A DNA stretch of 32,599 bases from Acetatifactor muris. Lineage in GTDB: Bacteria > Bacillota > Clostridia > Lachnospirales > Lachnospiraceae. The stretch spans positions 1 to 32,599 of the forward strand of contig JAMPHD010000031.1 of the NCBI GenBank assembly GCA_023663635.1. Direction: 5' to 3'. Numbering within the stretch: position 1 is the stretch's first letter; each line of letters begins with the position of its first letter. The notes beneath the pieces were generated by a model that saw nothing but the letters and a program-made list of their open reading frames with translations, was not told the origin of the DNA and searched no databases. Both the position numbers and the translations under genes were made by a program. Below are positions 6,489 through 15,358 of this stretch, in pieces.

Positions 6489-7436
6489 ATGAGAGGGAAT
6501 ATGAGTAAAAAGAAAGTTGTGGTCTCTCTGGGACATGAATCTTTGGGTTATACGACTCTGGAGCAATGGGACGCGGTAAAAGTCACCGCGCGGGCGCTGG
6601 CGGATCTGGTGGAGGCCGATTATCAGCTCACCATCACGCACTCCAACGGGCGGCAGGTGAGCATGATTCACAAGGCAATGACGGAGCTGCGCAGGGTGTA
6701 CACTGATTATACCCCCGCGCCTATGTGCGTGTGCTCTGCCATGAGTCAGGGCTATGTGGGCTATGATATCCAGAACGCGCTGCGCTCGGAGCTTTTGGGA
6801 CGGGGCATCTCCAAGCCCGTCAGCACCATTCTCACGCAGGTCACGGTGGATCCCTATGATGAGGCATTTTATGAGCCCACCAAGCTGATCGGGCGCTATA
6901 TGTCCAAGGAAGATGCCGCTTTAGAGACCGAGAAGGGTAATTATGTGAAAGAAATTCCGGGCAAGGGTTTCCGCCGCGTGGTGGCAGCCCCCAAGCCCCT
7001 CGACATCGTGGAGATCGAGGCGATCCGCGCGTTGGTCAACGCGGATCAGGTAGTCATTGCCTGCGGAGGAGGCGGCATTCCCGTCATTGAGCAGAAACAT
7101 ATCCTCAAAGGAGCCTCCGCCGTTATAGAGAAGGATGCCATCGCCGGGAAACTGGCTTCCGATCTGAAGACGGATGAGCTGATCATTCTCACCAATGTGG
7201 ATTGCGTCTACCGCGATTTCGGCGGAGAACATCCGACTCCCATTCCTTCCATGACCGTGGCTGAGGCGAGAGAGGCCATGGAGCAGGGCGAATTTGAGGC
7301 GGGCACCATGCTGCCCAAGATTGAGGCAGCCATCACCTATCTGAACAAAGTTCCGGAGGGCAAGGCGCTGATCACCTCCATGAAATGCGTAAAGGATGCC
7401 ATCAAAGGAAAATCAGGCACCCTCATCACCGCATAA
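6489..7436 (+). CDS. arcC: Carbamate kinase (amino-acid kinase family)
   Basis: Carbamate kinase interconverts carbamoyl phosphate plus ADP with ATP plus carbamate, usually to harvest ATP at the end of arginine, agmatine or purine catabolism. The 315-residue protein carries THSNGRQVS (50-58), AMSQGYVG, QVTVDPYDEAF, GFRRVVAAPKP, VIACGGGGIPVI (189-200), VIEKDAIAGKLA, LTNVDCVY and FEAGTMLPKIEAA, all close to family signatures. The N-terminal loop is VVSLGHESLG where classic enzymes have ALGGNAL, marking a divergent subfamily. The ATG at 6489 is chosen because AAAGGGG lies 9 nt upstream; TTG 6483 and ATG 6501 are alternatives with poorer spacing. No arcA, arcB or allantoin genes are nearby. Its ribosome binding site is in hairpin C of the leader. 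Confidence 0.93.
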   Translation: MRGNMSKKKVVVSLGHESLGYTTLEQWDAVKVTARALADLVEADYQLTITHSNGRQVSMIHKAMTELRRVYTDYTPAPMCVCSAMSQGYVGYDIQNALRSELLGRGISKPVSTILTQVTVDPYDEAFYEPTKLIGRYMSKEDAALETEKGNYVKEIPGKGFRRVVAAPKPLDIVEIEAIRALVNADQVVIACGGGGIPVIEQKHILKGASAVIEKDAIAGKLASDLKTDELIILTNVDCVYRDFGGEHPTPIPSMTVAEAREAMEQGEFEAGTMLPKIEAAITYLNKVPEGKALITSMKCVKDAIKGKSGTLITA

Positions 7437-7437
7437 T

Positions 7438-7504
7438 AAAATCCCCCCGCAGCAAGCTGACAGGATATCAATCATGCAATACGGCAAGCTGCAGGGTATT
7501 TTAT
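7438..7504. terminator. Possible bidirectional terminator
   Basis: An imperfect long inverted repeat (7438-7453 with 7488-7502; ends AAAAT/ATTTT, inner part GCAGC/GCTGC) lies between the convergent carbamate kinase and response regulator genes. T-rich flanks on both strands make it plausible for both directions. The loop is about 35 nt, which weakens the call. Confidence 0.5.
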
Positions 7505-7526
7505 TTTGAAGGCAGTTTCGTATCTC

Positions 7527-8597
7527 TTAAGGCAGATCCGAGATTGCCTTCAACGCTTCCCGGGAATATTCCAAACATTCCAGAATCTCCGGGGAAAAGG
7601 CCCCGCACTCCCCGTCCGCGATCATATCATAGGCCACCTCCGGGTCATAGGCCTTTTTGTACACTCTCTCACTGACCAGAGCGTCATACACATCCACCAC
7701 CGACACGATCTGCGCGGACAGAGGGATCTCATCTCCCCTCAGTCCCTCCGGATAACCGGCTCCGTCATAGCGTTCATGATGATATCTGCAGATGTCGTAG
7801 CAGGTCCGCAACAGCTCTCCGTCCTGCAGACCCTCGATCAGATTCAGGATCTCACAGCCTTTGACCGTGTGGTTCATCATCACCTTGCGCTCCTCACCGG
7901 TCAGACGTCCGGGCTTTAACAGGATATTGTCCGGAACGGCGATCTTGCCAATGTCGTGCAGCACCGACGCGCGCACGATCGTGTCGATCTGCTGTTTGGT
8001 AAGTCCTTTCTCCGGATACAGCTCCCGCATCGCGTTGGCCATGACACGGGTAAAACTCTTGACGCGCTGAATATGTTCCCCTGTCTCCAGATCCCGAAAC
8101 TCCACGATATTGGCTATGGCGTCCAATAATTTGTCATAGAACACATTGAGTTTCTCCTGTTGAGCCTCCAACTCTGAGCGATAGGTCTGTATGGTGTTCT
8201 CCATCTCGTCAGCCGTCCGATGGATCTCCAGAAGATTGTTCACCTGCATGCGCACCGCCTGCGACACAAAGGGCTTGGAAATGACCGCTGACGCTCCCAT
8301 GGCAAAACAGTTGAGCTCCACCGCCGTATCCTTCTGCGCGGTGATCAGCACCACGGGAATGCGGCTCAACAGCTCTCTCGCCTTCAACACCTGTAGCACC
8401 TGCAGGCCGTTCAGCTCCGGCATCACCAGGTCCAACAGCACCACGGCGATCTCATCGAGATGTTCACTCAATTTGTGAATGGCCTCTCTGCCGTCCGCCG
8501 CCTCCATAATGTCATATTCATCCCCGAAGATCTGTCTGATCAGTTCTCTGCTGAGTTCCTCATCGTCCACCACCAATATTGTCCGTCTGCTTTTCAT
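7527..8597 (-). CDS. Response regulator with HD-GYP phosphodiesterase domain
   Basis: The 356-residue protein has an N-terminal receiver domain (acidic pair at 11-12, phospho-acceptor Asp 56 in LLDLVMP, Lys 108 in SKP), a coiled linker at about 125-155, and an HD-GYP domain: GEHIQRV (173-179), LHDIGKIAVPD (213-223), NHTVKG, YHHERYDGAGYP (272-283) and VVDVYDAL. All metal-binding residues appear present, so cyclic di-GMP hydrolysis to GMP is expected; some relatives act on other cyclic dinucleotides. The ATG at 8597 follows GGGGG by 9 nt. It overlaps the 3' end of the MATE gene by 38 bp, suggesting translational coupling. No histidine kinase is adjacent, so its input is unknown. Confidence 0.93.
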   Translation of the reverse strand: MKSRRTILVVDDEELSRELIRQIFGDEYDIMEAADGREAIHKLSEHLDEIAVVLLDLVMPELNGLQVLQVLKARELLSRIPVVLITAQKDTAVELNCFAMGASAVISKPFVSQAVRMQVNNLLEIHRTADEMENTIQTYRSELEAQQEKLNVFYDKLLDAIANIVEFRDLETGEHIQRVKSFTRVMANAMRELYPEKGLTKQQIDTIVRASVLHDIGKIAVPDNILLKPGRLTGEERKVMMNHTVKGCEILNLIEGLQDGELLRTCYDICRYHHERYDGAGYPEGLRGDEIPLSAQIVSVVDVYDALVSERVYKKAYDPEVAYDMIADGECGAFSPEILECLEYSREALKAISDLP

Positions 8598-9969
8598 GGA
8601 TATTTCCCCCTTTACGCTCAATGTGTCTTTTGATCCGCGCGCTCATCCACAGATAACAAACCGTAAAGAACAGGATGCCATACACCGATGCCGCCGGAAC
8701 GGCAAGACCAATCTGAAACAGATTCGCCCCGGGACGGCGGCTGAACAGCCATGACAATGGCACTCTCACCAAAAACGAGGCGGAGATGCCCTGGATCATG
8801 ACCGGCCAGGACATACCATGTCCGTTAAAATAACCGATAAAACTAAACACCACACAGGTGAGCACGGCCTCCGGCGCAAATCCCTTCAGGTATTCCGCCG
8901 CGCGAAGTATGTAAGCCGCATCCCGTGTGAAAAGCGATGCCGGCAGATCTCCTCTGAAATACGTCAGCGCGGCGATGAACAGTCCCACAAACGCTCCCAA
9001 TCCCATGCCCGTATACAAAGCTTTGCGGGCTCTGTCCTCTTTGCCCGCGCCCACATTTTGCCCCACAAAGGCAGACATGGACTGCATGAGGGAAGAAGGG
9101 ATCAGCATCACAAAAGAGATCACCTTCTGGGCAATGCCATAACCCGAGGAGGCCTCCAGACCCATGTGATTGACAATAGAACATAGGATTAAAAATGATA
9201 TGTTTGTCAGAAGTTCCTGCAGAGCCAACGGAATGCCCAACTGCAAAAATCCCCCTATCTCCTTTTGACAGCGGATATCACTCAGGGCAAAGGCAAACGG
9301 CAGATTCTGTCTCCGAATGATCAGAAACGAGAGCGCCACGCTGACCGCCTGTGCCAGAATGGTGGCCAGAGCAGCACCCGCCACATCCATATGAAACAGC
9401 GCCACGAAGACCAGATCGCCCACTATATTGACCACACAGGCGATCCCCACGAAGATGAGCGGCAGTCTGGAATTGCCCAACCCGCGAAAGATGCCGCTGA
9501 TCACATTGTACGCCACCACAAACAACATTCCCGCCGCACAGATACGCACATACATATTGGTGCCGGCGAAGGCCTCCTCGGGGGCGTTGAGCCAACCCGC
9601 AAAGAGCGGCGCTCCAACTAACAGCAGAATCATCACGACCACCGTGAACATCGCGAAGAACCAGATCGCCCCGCCGATCACCGCGCCGATACGCTCCGGC
9701 TTGCGCTCCCCGAGATAACGGCTGATGAGCACCGTCACACCCATAGTCAGCGAGGAGATCACAAAGGTCACCAGATTGATGATACTACTGCCCGTGGACA
9801 CCGCGGAGATGCCCGAATCGCTGCCAAATCTGCCCACCACCAGCATATCCACCGCCCCATACATGGCCTGTAATACCAACGCGCCCAGAATGGGGATCAT
9901 GAATCTGATCAGTTTCTGTAAGATACCGCCCGATGTAAAATCATCGGAAAGCTGCGACTTTTCCGCCAT
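8560..9969 (-). CDS. MATE-family efflux transporter
   Basis: At 469 residues with about twelve hydrophobic segments in two six-helix halves, this fits the multidrug and toxin extrusion family (NorM/DinF type), which exports organic cations or drugs using Na+ or H+ gradients. The N-terminal FMIPILGALVLQAMYGAVDMLVVGRF and internal NVISGIFRGLGNSRLPL stretches are typical. Substrate cannot be read from sequence. GGAG lies just before the ATG at 9969, 15 bp after the VanZ stop, and the gene overlaps the response regulator downstream. Confidence 0.93.
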   Translation of the reverse strand: MAEKSQLSDDFTSGGILQKLIRFMIPILGALVLQAMYGAVDMLVVGRFGSDSGISAVSTGSSIINLVTFVISSLTMGVTVLISRYLGERKPERIGAVIGGAIWFFAMFTVVVMILLLVGAPLFAGWLNAPEEAFAGTNMYVRICAAGMLFVVAYNVISGIFRGLGNSRLPLIFVGIACVVNIVGDLVFVALFHMDVAGAALATILAQAVSVALSFLIIRRQNLPFAFALSDIRCQKEIGGFLQLGIPLALQELLTNISFLILCSIVNHMGLEASSGYGIAQKVISFVMLIPSSLMQSMSAFVGQNVGAGKEDRARKALYTGMGLGAFVGLFIAALTYFRGDLPASLFTRDAAYILRAAEYLKGFAPEAVLTCVVFSFIGYFNGHGMSWPVMIQGISASFLVRVPLSWLFSRRPGANLFQIGLAVPAASVYGILFFTVCYLWMSARIKRHIERKGGNIHEKQTDNIGGGR

Positions 9970-9984
9970 TTCTCCACATCTCCT

Positions 9985-10566
9985 CTACTCTGCCAACCTG
10001 TCAGTCACGGGACATACCCTGCGCAATATCAGGTAGCACAGCGCGCCCAACATCCCTCCGGTAAAGTTCAGGATCACATCGTCCACATCCACGCTCCTTC
10101 CGATAAAAAGTTGGCAGAATTCTATGAATATCGGCAAAATCAATGACATAAATGTCATTTTCCAAAAAGACCTGTATTTTTTCCACAACAGGGGCAGCCC
10201 CACTCCCCAAGGTATGAACATGACGATGTTCCCCACAATATTCACCATGATATTGGATCCGGACGCATGTCTTAAGTAGCTCCGGATCGTGCGGAACGGG
10301 ACAAAATTCACACCAAGCCCCTGTTCGATCCTGGCCTTTACGCGAGCGAAACTCATGGTCCGCAGCCACTCCAAGTCATGATTTTCAAAAGTCAATGTGA
10401 GCAGCCCCGCCATGAACAACACAAATACAGCCATCACAAGCTCTCTGGCCGGCCGGGGTCTGTCTCCCCGCCTCCACAGCCATACCACTCTTGCGAGACA
10501 GTACAAGGGCAGAAACCATATCATGATTCGCAATAAAGCATTTATATATAATGACATAGATGTCAC
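9985..10566 (-). CDS. VanZ-like membrane protein
   Basis: Five hydrophobic segments are visible (about residues 5-27, 42-60, 105-128, 134-152 and 163-182). The NFVPFRTI motif near 86, NIVGNIVMFIPWGVGLPLLW at 108-127, and FIEFCQLFIGRSVDVDDVILN are hallmarks of VanZ, whose founder gives low-level teicoplanin resistance. In most Firmicutes these are housekeeping proteins of unclear function. The probable start is GTG at 10566 with GGGAG 4 nt upstream; ATG at 10557 is possible. It begins 16 bp after trmL in the same cluster. Confidence 0.88.
   Translation of the reverse strand: MTSMSLYINALLRIMIWFLPLYCLARVVWLWRRGDRPRPARELVMAVFVLFMAGLLTLTFENHDLEWLRTMSFARVKARIEQGLGVNFVPFRTIRSYLRHASGSNIMVNIVGNIVMFIPWGVGLPLLWKKYRSFWKMTFMSLILPIFIEFCQLFIGRSVDVDDVILNFTGGMLGALCYLILRRVCPVTDRLAE
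10144..10157. repeat. TGACA-N4-TGTCA palindrome, copy 2 (in vanZ-like gene)
   Basis: Exact TGACA-TAAA-TGTCA, flanked so that the symmetry extends to AATGACAT/ATGTCATT. Confidence 0.7.
10552..10565. repeat. TGACA-N4-TGTCA palindrome, copy 3 (at vanZ-like start)
   Basis: Exact TGACA-TAGA-TGTCA. It covers the first codons of the VanZ-like gene, including the alternative start ATG. Confidence 0.7.
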
Positions 10567-10582
10567 TTATCTCCCGTCACAG

Positions 10583-11086
10583 TTATTCTTTCCAGTGGAG
10601 ACGATGCAGCTCTCCCTCCCGCTGCATCTCCCCGAAATTGTTTTGTCGCAAAGCTTCGTAAAGGACGATGGACACGGCATTGGACAGATTCAGGGAACGG
10701 ATCTGCGGCAACATGGGAATGCGGATACAGGACTCCTCGTGATCCACCAGGATCTCCTCAGGAATGCCCGCGCTCTCCCTGCCGAACATGATAAAATCGT
10801 CCTTCCTGTACTCCACCTCCGTGTAAATATGCTTTGCCTTGGTGGTGGCCATCCACAGCCGGGCTCCGGTATGGCCGTGAAATTCCTTCAAAAACTCCGC
10901 GAAATTCATATAGCGGTTTACATTCAGTTTCTCCCAATAGTCCATACCGGCCCGTTTGATCTCTTTCTCATTCAATCTGAACCCCAGCGGTTCAATCAGG
11001 TGCAGAGCAGTTCCCGTGGCCACACAGGTCCGCCCGATATTGCCCGTATTTGCCGGGATCTCCGGCTGATGTAACACAATGTGCAT
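10583..11086 (-). CDS. trmL: tRNA (cytidine(34)-2'-O)-methyltransferase
   Basis: TrmL is a SPOUT methyltransferase that 2'-O-methylates the wobble base of certain leucine tRNAs. The 167-residue length and motifs fit: HIVLHQPEIPANTGNIGRTC at the N-terminus, LHLIEPLGF, MFGRESAGIPEE, IPMLPQIRSLNLSNAVSIV forming the trefoil-knot cofactor site. It starts 7 bp after the aminotransferase stop. AAAAGGA lies about 11 nt before the ATG. Confidence 0.95.
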   Translation of the reverse strand: MHIVLHQPEIPANTGNIGRTCVATGTALHLIEPLGFRLNEKEIKRAGMDYWEKLNVNRYMNFAEFLKEFHGHTGARLWMATTKAKHIYTEVEYRKDDFIMFGRESAGIPEEILVDHEESCIRIPMLPQIRSLNLSNAVSIVLYEALRQNNFGEMQREGELHRLHWKE

Positions 11087-11093
11087 AGGTAAA

Positions 11094-12266
11094 TTATTCC
11101 TTTTCCGCCCGCAGTTTATTCACAAAGCGCTCCAGTCTTCCGATAGCCACTTTCAGATTTTCCAGTGAGTACGCATAGGAAATGCGCAAAAATCCCTCTC
11201 CGCAATCCCCGAAAGCCGTCCCCGGCACCACTGCCACCTTCTCCTCCTCCAAGAATCGGGTGGCAAACTCCTCACTGGTCATGCCGAATTCACGAATGCA
11301 GGGGAATACATAGAACGCCCCATATGGCTCAAAGCACTCCAGTCCCATCTCCTTAAAAGCGTTCATGAGATAACGTCTGCGCTGATTGTAGGCCATGCGC
11401 ATCTCCTCGATATCGCCGTCCCCATTCTTTAAAGCCTCCACGGCGGCGTACTGGCTGGTGGTGGGCGCGCACATGATGGCAAACTGATGGATCTTGGTCA
11501 TCTGCTGAATGATGTCGGCGGGTCCGCAGGCATATCCCAATCTCCACCCGGTCATGGCATAGGCCTTGGAAAACCCGTTGATCAGGACAGTCCTCTCCTG
11601 CATCCCCGGCAGACTCGCGATCGACACATGCTGCACTCCATAGGTCAGCTCCGCATAGATCTCATCAGACATGACAAATATGTCATGTTTTAGGATGACT
11701 TCGGCGATCGCCTCCAGATCTTTGCGCTCCATGATGGCTCCCGTGGGATTGTTGGGAAAGGGCAGGATCAGCACCTTCGTCTTATCGGTGATGGCATCCT
11801 CCAACTCCTTGGCCGTGAGCCGGAATTCATTCTCGGCTTTCAGGTTGATGATCACAGGCTTTGCCCCCGCCAAAATGGCACAGGGCTCATAGGACACATA
11901 GCTGGGCTGAGGGATCAGCACCTCCTCTCCGGGATTGATCATGGCGCGCAACCCCATGTCAATGGCCTCGGAACCGCCCACGGTGATCATCACTTCTTTG
12001 TCCCATTGATAGTCCAGACCGTTCTTGCGTTTCATGTAATTACAGACTTCCTGACGCAGCTCCTTTAAGCCTGCGTTGGAGGTATAGAATGTACGGCCCC
12101 GCTCCAGAGAGTAGATTCCCTCATCGCGGATATGCCAAGGCGTGTCAAAATCAGGTTCGCCTACGCCCAATGAGATGGCGTCCTTCATCTCACTCACAAT
12201 GTCAAAAAACTTTCTGATTCCGGAGGGTTTAATCTCCACTACTTTATCTGCTAACGGATTTCTCAT
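11094..12266 (-). CDS. PLP-dependent aminotransferase, class I/II
   Basis: A fold-type I aminotransferase of 390 residues, resembling the aspartate/aromatic aminotransferase group (the PatA-like or MalY-free branch). Key residues: GVGEPDFDTP (34-43), FPNNPTGA with the cofactor-binding Asn near 173, SDEIYAELTY with Asp 201 and Tyr 204, and GFSKAYAMTGWRLGY with Schiff-base Lys 234 and Arg 242; a C-terminal FLRISYAYS carries the substrate-carboxylate arginine. Exact amino-acid specificity cannot be assigned. It overlaps the Lrp regulator by 4 bp (ATGA), so the regulator probably controls this enzyme and responds to an amino acid. Confidence 0.93.
   Translation of the reverse strand: MRNPLADKVVEIKPSGIRKFFDIVSEMKDAISLGVGEPDFDTPWHIRDEGIYSLERGRTFYTSNAGLKELRQEVCNYMKRKNGLDYQWDKEVMITVGGSEAIDMGLRAMINPGEEVLIPQPSYVSYEPCAILAGAKPVIINLKAENEFRLTAKELEDAITDKTKVLILPFPNNPTGAIMERKDLEAIAEVILKHDIFVMSDEIYAELTYGVQHVSIASLPGMQERTVLINGFSKAYAMTGWRLGYACGPADIIQQMTKIHQFAIMCAPTTSQYAAVEALKNGDGDIEEMRMAYNQRRRYLMNAFKEMGLECFEPYGAFYVFPCIREFGMTSEEFATRFLEEEKVAVVPGTAFGDCGEGFLRISYAYSLENLKVAIGRLERFVNKLRAEKE
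11672..11685. repeat. TGACA-N4-TGTCA palindrome, copy 4 (in aminotransferase gene)
   Basis: Exact TGACA-AATA-TGTCA; symmetry extends to ACATGACA/TGTCATGT. Confidence 0.7.
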
Positions 12267-12745
12267 GGCGTGATCATCTCCCTTTCATCCCCCGGCTTCT
12301 GCATAAAGATCGTGCCGTGGTCTTTATATTTTTTCAAAATAAAATGCGTGGCCGTGGACAGCACCTGCTCAAGCGGCGCCAACTTGTCGGACACAAAGGT
12401 GGACACCTCTCTCAAAGTCTTACCCTCCAGAATGACCATCAGGTCAAAGCCTCCGGAGATCAGATAGACGCTGCGTACCTCAGGATATTTGTAGATGCGC
12501 TCCGCCACATTGTCAAATCCCTGTCCCCTCTGGGGCGTCACGCGCACCTCGATCAGGGCGGTCACTTTGTCCAGAGAAGTCTTCTCCCAGTTGACGAGTG
12601 TGTGATATCCGCAGATCACGCCCTCATCCTCCAAGGCCTGCAGTTCATTCACCACATCGATCTCCTGCACCCCCAGGATCACCGCCAGCTCTTTCAAGTC
12701 GATACGACTGTTCTTTTCGATTACGGATAATAATTCTTCTCTCAT
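12263..12745 (-). CDS. Lrp/AsnC-family transcriptional regulator
   Basis: The 160-residue protein starts with a winged helix-turn-helix (NSRIDLKELAVILGVQEIDVVNELQALEDEGVI) and ends in the RAM ligand-binding domain (ALIEVRV...VYLISGGFDLMVILEGKTL...VLSTATHFILKKYK). Lrp proteins form octamers or dimers that respond to amino acids. ATG 12745 is taken as start; ATGs at 12754 and 12766 are in frame, and AAGGAGAGG serves any of them. It follows the PurM-fold gene with one base between and overlaps the aminotransferase by 4 bp, a tight regulator-enzyme pair. Confidence 0.93.
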   Translation of the reverse strand: MREELLSVIEKNSRIDLKELAVILGVQEIDVVNELQALEDEGVICGYHTLVNWEKTSLDKVTALIEVRVTPQRGQGFDNVAERIYKYPEVRSVYLISGGFDLMVILEGKTLREVSTFVSDKLAPLEQVLSTATHFILKKYKDHGTIFMQKPGDEREMITP

Positions 12746-12746
12746 T

Positions 12747-13721
12747 TTAATCATCCTCTCCTTCATAAATACTGTCTGCGTGGGGACGGTCCAGATAACG
12801 CGTCTCCTCCCCGTTTAGGATCAGTCTGTCCCTGCCGCTTGTGGTCTTTCCCACGACCGCTGCGGGAATACCCGCGTCCTCCAGAGCTTTCACCAATGTC
12901 TGCCCGTCCGTGCCCGTCATCAACAGGCATCCTCCGGACAGGAGCTCATAGGGATTGCGGTCGCAGCGGTTGCAGATCTCCACCGTCTCCTGCCTGATCG
13001 GCAGTTTCTTTAAGTCTATGACCAGTCCGACACCCGCGCCCTCCGTCAACTCCCAAAGGGCTGCCAGAATACCGCCCTCGGAGACATTTTGGACGGCGCG
13101 CGCGCCGGACTTAAGCGCTATCGCGGCCTCCGGGACAGTGGACAGATACCGGTCAAAGTCCGCCGCCGCCTCCACGAGCCATGCGGGATAGCGTTCCAAA
13201 AGGTGTGCTCTGTGTCGTCCGGCCAATAGAGCCGTTCCCTCCAGCCCGATCCACTTGCTCAGAACAATATCCTGATCCGGGCAGATCTCCTTCACCGTAT
13301 GTCTGCTGCCGGGCAGTCCTTTTCCATAGGCCGTCACCGTCACCCAGGGTTCTCGCACCGCACCCGTAACCCGGCTGCGGACCTGCGCGATCTGCATACC
13401 ATACTCACCACAAATACTCTCCGCCTCTGCCATCATGCCCTTCAGCACACTCTCCTCCGCATCCGGGGGAAGGAGAATGCTCAGAGCCGCTGCCACGGGC
13501 TCCGCGTTGCGGGACGCCATGACATTGACACAGTGGATCAGGACAGAGGATATGGGCAGCGTTCCCTCCCACAGGCAGGAGACCACAGTCTCCCCGTCAT
13601 ATGCAAAAACGGCGCAGTCCTCCCCGGAGCCTGCGCCATTTAACACTTCTCTACGCCTCGTCTTTATCTGCTGCAATATGGAACGCTTTAGGGCATTGCC
13701 CGACACTTTGCCTGTTTTCAT
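12747..13721 (-). CDS. AIR synthase-related (PurM/HypE/ThiL-fold) protein
   Basis: This 324-residue protein has the PurM fold: an ATP-binding N-terminal half (GSGEDCAVFAYDG, VLIHCVNVMASRNAEP) and a C-terminal half (VQNVSEGGILAALWELTEGAGVG, PYELLSGGCLLMT). Many such proteins are labelled hydrogenase maturation factor HypE, but it lacks the C-terminal PRxC cysteine that HypE needs (it ends EGEDD) and no hydrogenase genes are nearby, so that label is not supported. Function is unknown; a phosphoryl-transfer ATPase is likely. ATG 13721 follows GGGGG by about 7 nt. That site is part of a CCCCATGGGG palindrome (13729-13738). Confidence 0.85.
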   Translation of the reverse strand: MKTGKVSGNALKRSILQQIKTRRREVLNGAGSGEDCAVFAYDGETVVSCLWEGTLPISSVLIHCVNVMASRNAEPVAAALSILLPPDAEESVLKGMMAEAESICGEYGMQIAQVRSRVTGAVREPWVTVTAYGKGLPGSRHTVKEICPDQDIVLSKWIGLEGTALLAGRHRAHLLERYPAWLVEAAADFDRYLSTVPEAAIALKSGARAVQNVSEGGILAALWELTEGAGVGLVIDLKKLPIRQETVEICNRCDRNPYELLSGGCLLMTGTDGQTLVKALEDAGIPAAVVGKTTSGRDRLILNGEETRYLDRPHADSIYEGEDD

Positions 13722-13753
13722 GCACAACCCCCATGGGGCAGCCGCATTGCCGC

Positions 13754-15229
13754 CTATTCGTCATCATCATTCACAACTTCCGGCGGCGGGGCGGTCAGCA
13801 TGGCAACCACATTCTTCACATGGTCGATACTGCCGGTTCCGATCGCTGCCATGACCTCATTGTACGCGTTGGGATCTCCGGTGGCGGTCCCCACCGTCGC
13901 GCTCCGCGGCGTCATCTTATAGCTGCTGCTGTTGATCTGCTCGCGGCTCACTTCCTTGCCGTCCTCCGTGACGATCTTCCAGAGTCGGGCCTTGTAGCCG
14001 GTGTGGGCGCTCTCCGTCACCACATAGCCGATGGGGTGGGAATTGTCCGCATAGATATTCTCCGTGGTGGGATTGGTGACCTCCAACACTTCGCTCTCAT
14101 AGGTCACAACGCGGCCCGCGTCCCGGGTCTCCTTGCCATAGATATTAAAAGTGATCCGCTTGTTGCTAAAATATCCCTCAATGTAAATGGGATAATCCAG
14201 ATTATTGACAAAACGAAAATCTTTGCCGGCGCTCTCCGCGATCGCCGCGTCCGCGGAGGGATCCACATAGGCAACAATCATGGAGTGATTGTGTCTCTCC
14301 GTCACTTCCAACTCCGCTTTCAGCACCGCGTTATACAGGGTCGTGGACACCTGACAGATCCCGCCGCCCAGACTGTCCACCACTTTGCCGTTCAGATAGG
14401 ATCCCGCCATGTAATAGCCGTTTTTCTCCGTAAAAGGACTCACCTTCTCATAGGTGGAAAATTCCTCTCCCGGATACAGCGTGGTCCCGTCGATCAGACG
14501 ACAGCCGTTCTCCACATTGGCCGATCTGGAGGTGCCGGAGGTGCTGTAGGATGTGGTGAAAGTGCCCAGAATGTCTCTGACTTCCGCCAGATCCTCCACA
14601 TTTCCCTTTGGTTTCTCCTCCATCACGCTCAGCGCGATGCTGCAGGGCTGTCTGTCCCAATCTCCCGTCAGATAATCGTAGATCTCATCGATGGAGAGTT
14701 CCACGTCCAACACATAGCCGGAATGGCCCTCCTCCGTCTCAAACTCGCCGCTCTCCGTCCTGTGAAGTCTTGGATTCACGGCCTTTTGGTCATATTTTAC
14801 GCATTTCTCCGCCAATACCGTGTCAATGGCGGATACATCAAACTCCAGATCTATGTCATAAATATAATTGTTATATTCCAGATCCGTTAAGATCTTATAT
14901 CTCTCGATCACATTGCCCTTTTTGCCGAGCTGCAGGGCCGCCTCCGGCAACTCGGGATTGGCCCAGGTCATGCCCAGTTCGCGGGCCGTGACGGTGACTT
15001 CCCGCCCGTTGGCCACGATCAGAGTGATCTCCGTGTCCGCCAGATTTTCCACATAAAATTCAACTGCCGCGCGAGCCTCCGCGGCCGTCTTGCCGGACAG
15101 ATCGATCTCCCTCGCGTAGATCCCCGCGCTGATGGTCTCCCTGTCCGCCGCCTGTGCCGTCACACCGAGGCACAATACCAAGAGGACCGGACAGAGAGCC
15201 AAATACATTTTCATCCACATCTTCTTCAT
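13754..15229 (-). CDS. Exported VanW-family protein with peptidoglycan-binding-like N-terminal region
   Basis: The 491-residue product has a clear signal peptide (MKKMWMKMYLALCPVLLVLC, cleavage after AQA). A repeat-like region resembling the PG_binding_4 domain occupies about residues 35-215. The VanW domain follows (NVENGCRLIDGTTLYPGEEFS, GGGICQVSTTLYNAVL, ERHNHSMIVAYV, FRFVNNLDYPIYI), then a C-terminal portion rich in Thr and Glu that resembles a G5-type wall-binding domain. VanW proteins occur in vancomycin clusters but are widespread in Gram-positives, where they are thought to act in the wall. The ATG at 15229 is chosen for the signal peptide; its ribosome binding site is weak (GGA). It is the first large gene of the long minus-strand cluster. 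Confidence 0.9.
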   Translation of the reverse strand: MKKMWMKMYLALCPVLLVLCLGVTAQAADRETISAGIYAREIDLSGKTAAEARAAVEFYVENLADTEITLIVANGREVTVTARELGMTWANPELPEAALQLGKKGNVIERYKILTDLEYNNYIYDIDLEFDVSAIDTVLAEKCVKYDQKAVNPRLHRTESGEFETEEGHSGYVLDVELSIDEIYDYLTGDWDRQPCSIALSVMEEKPKGNVEDLAEVRDILGTFTTSYSTSGTSRSANVENGCRLIDGTTLYPGEEFSTYEKVSPFTEKNGYYMAGSYLNGKVVDSLGGGICQVSTTLYNAVLKAELEVTERHNHSMIVAYVDPSADAAIAESAGKDFRFVNNLDYPIYIEGYFSNKRITFNIYGKETRDAGRVVTYESEVLEVTNPTTENIYADNSHPIGYVVTESAHTGYKARLWKIVTEDGKEVSREQINSSSYKMTPRSATVGTATGDPNAYNEVMAAIGTGSIDHVKNVVAMLTAPPPEVVNDDDE

Positions 15230-15358
15230 AGCAATTCCATTTCTGCGCTGTCCGCATGCCCGCGTCCGCCGGCACAACACCCTGTGCGATCCGCGGCAGA
15301 CAGCGCCGGGCCGCCGATCACAATTCCGATCAAATACAATACTATTTGAATTATTGAA

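Noticed and set aside
12747..13721. Hydrogenase maturation factor HypE
   Set aside because: The PurM-like fold fits, but the essential C-terminal cysteine motif is absent and no hydrogenase genes are present.
13601..14890. 429-codon open frame on the plus strand opposite the VanW gene
   Set aside because: It mirrors the codon structure of a clear secreted VanW protein, has no ribosome binding site, and its product is His/Arg-rich low-complexity sequence.
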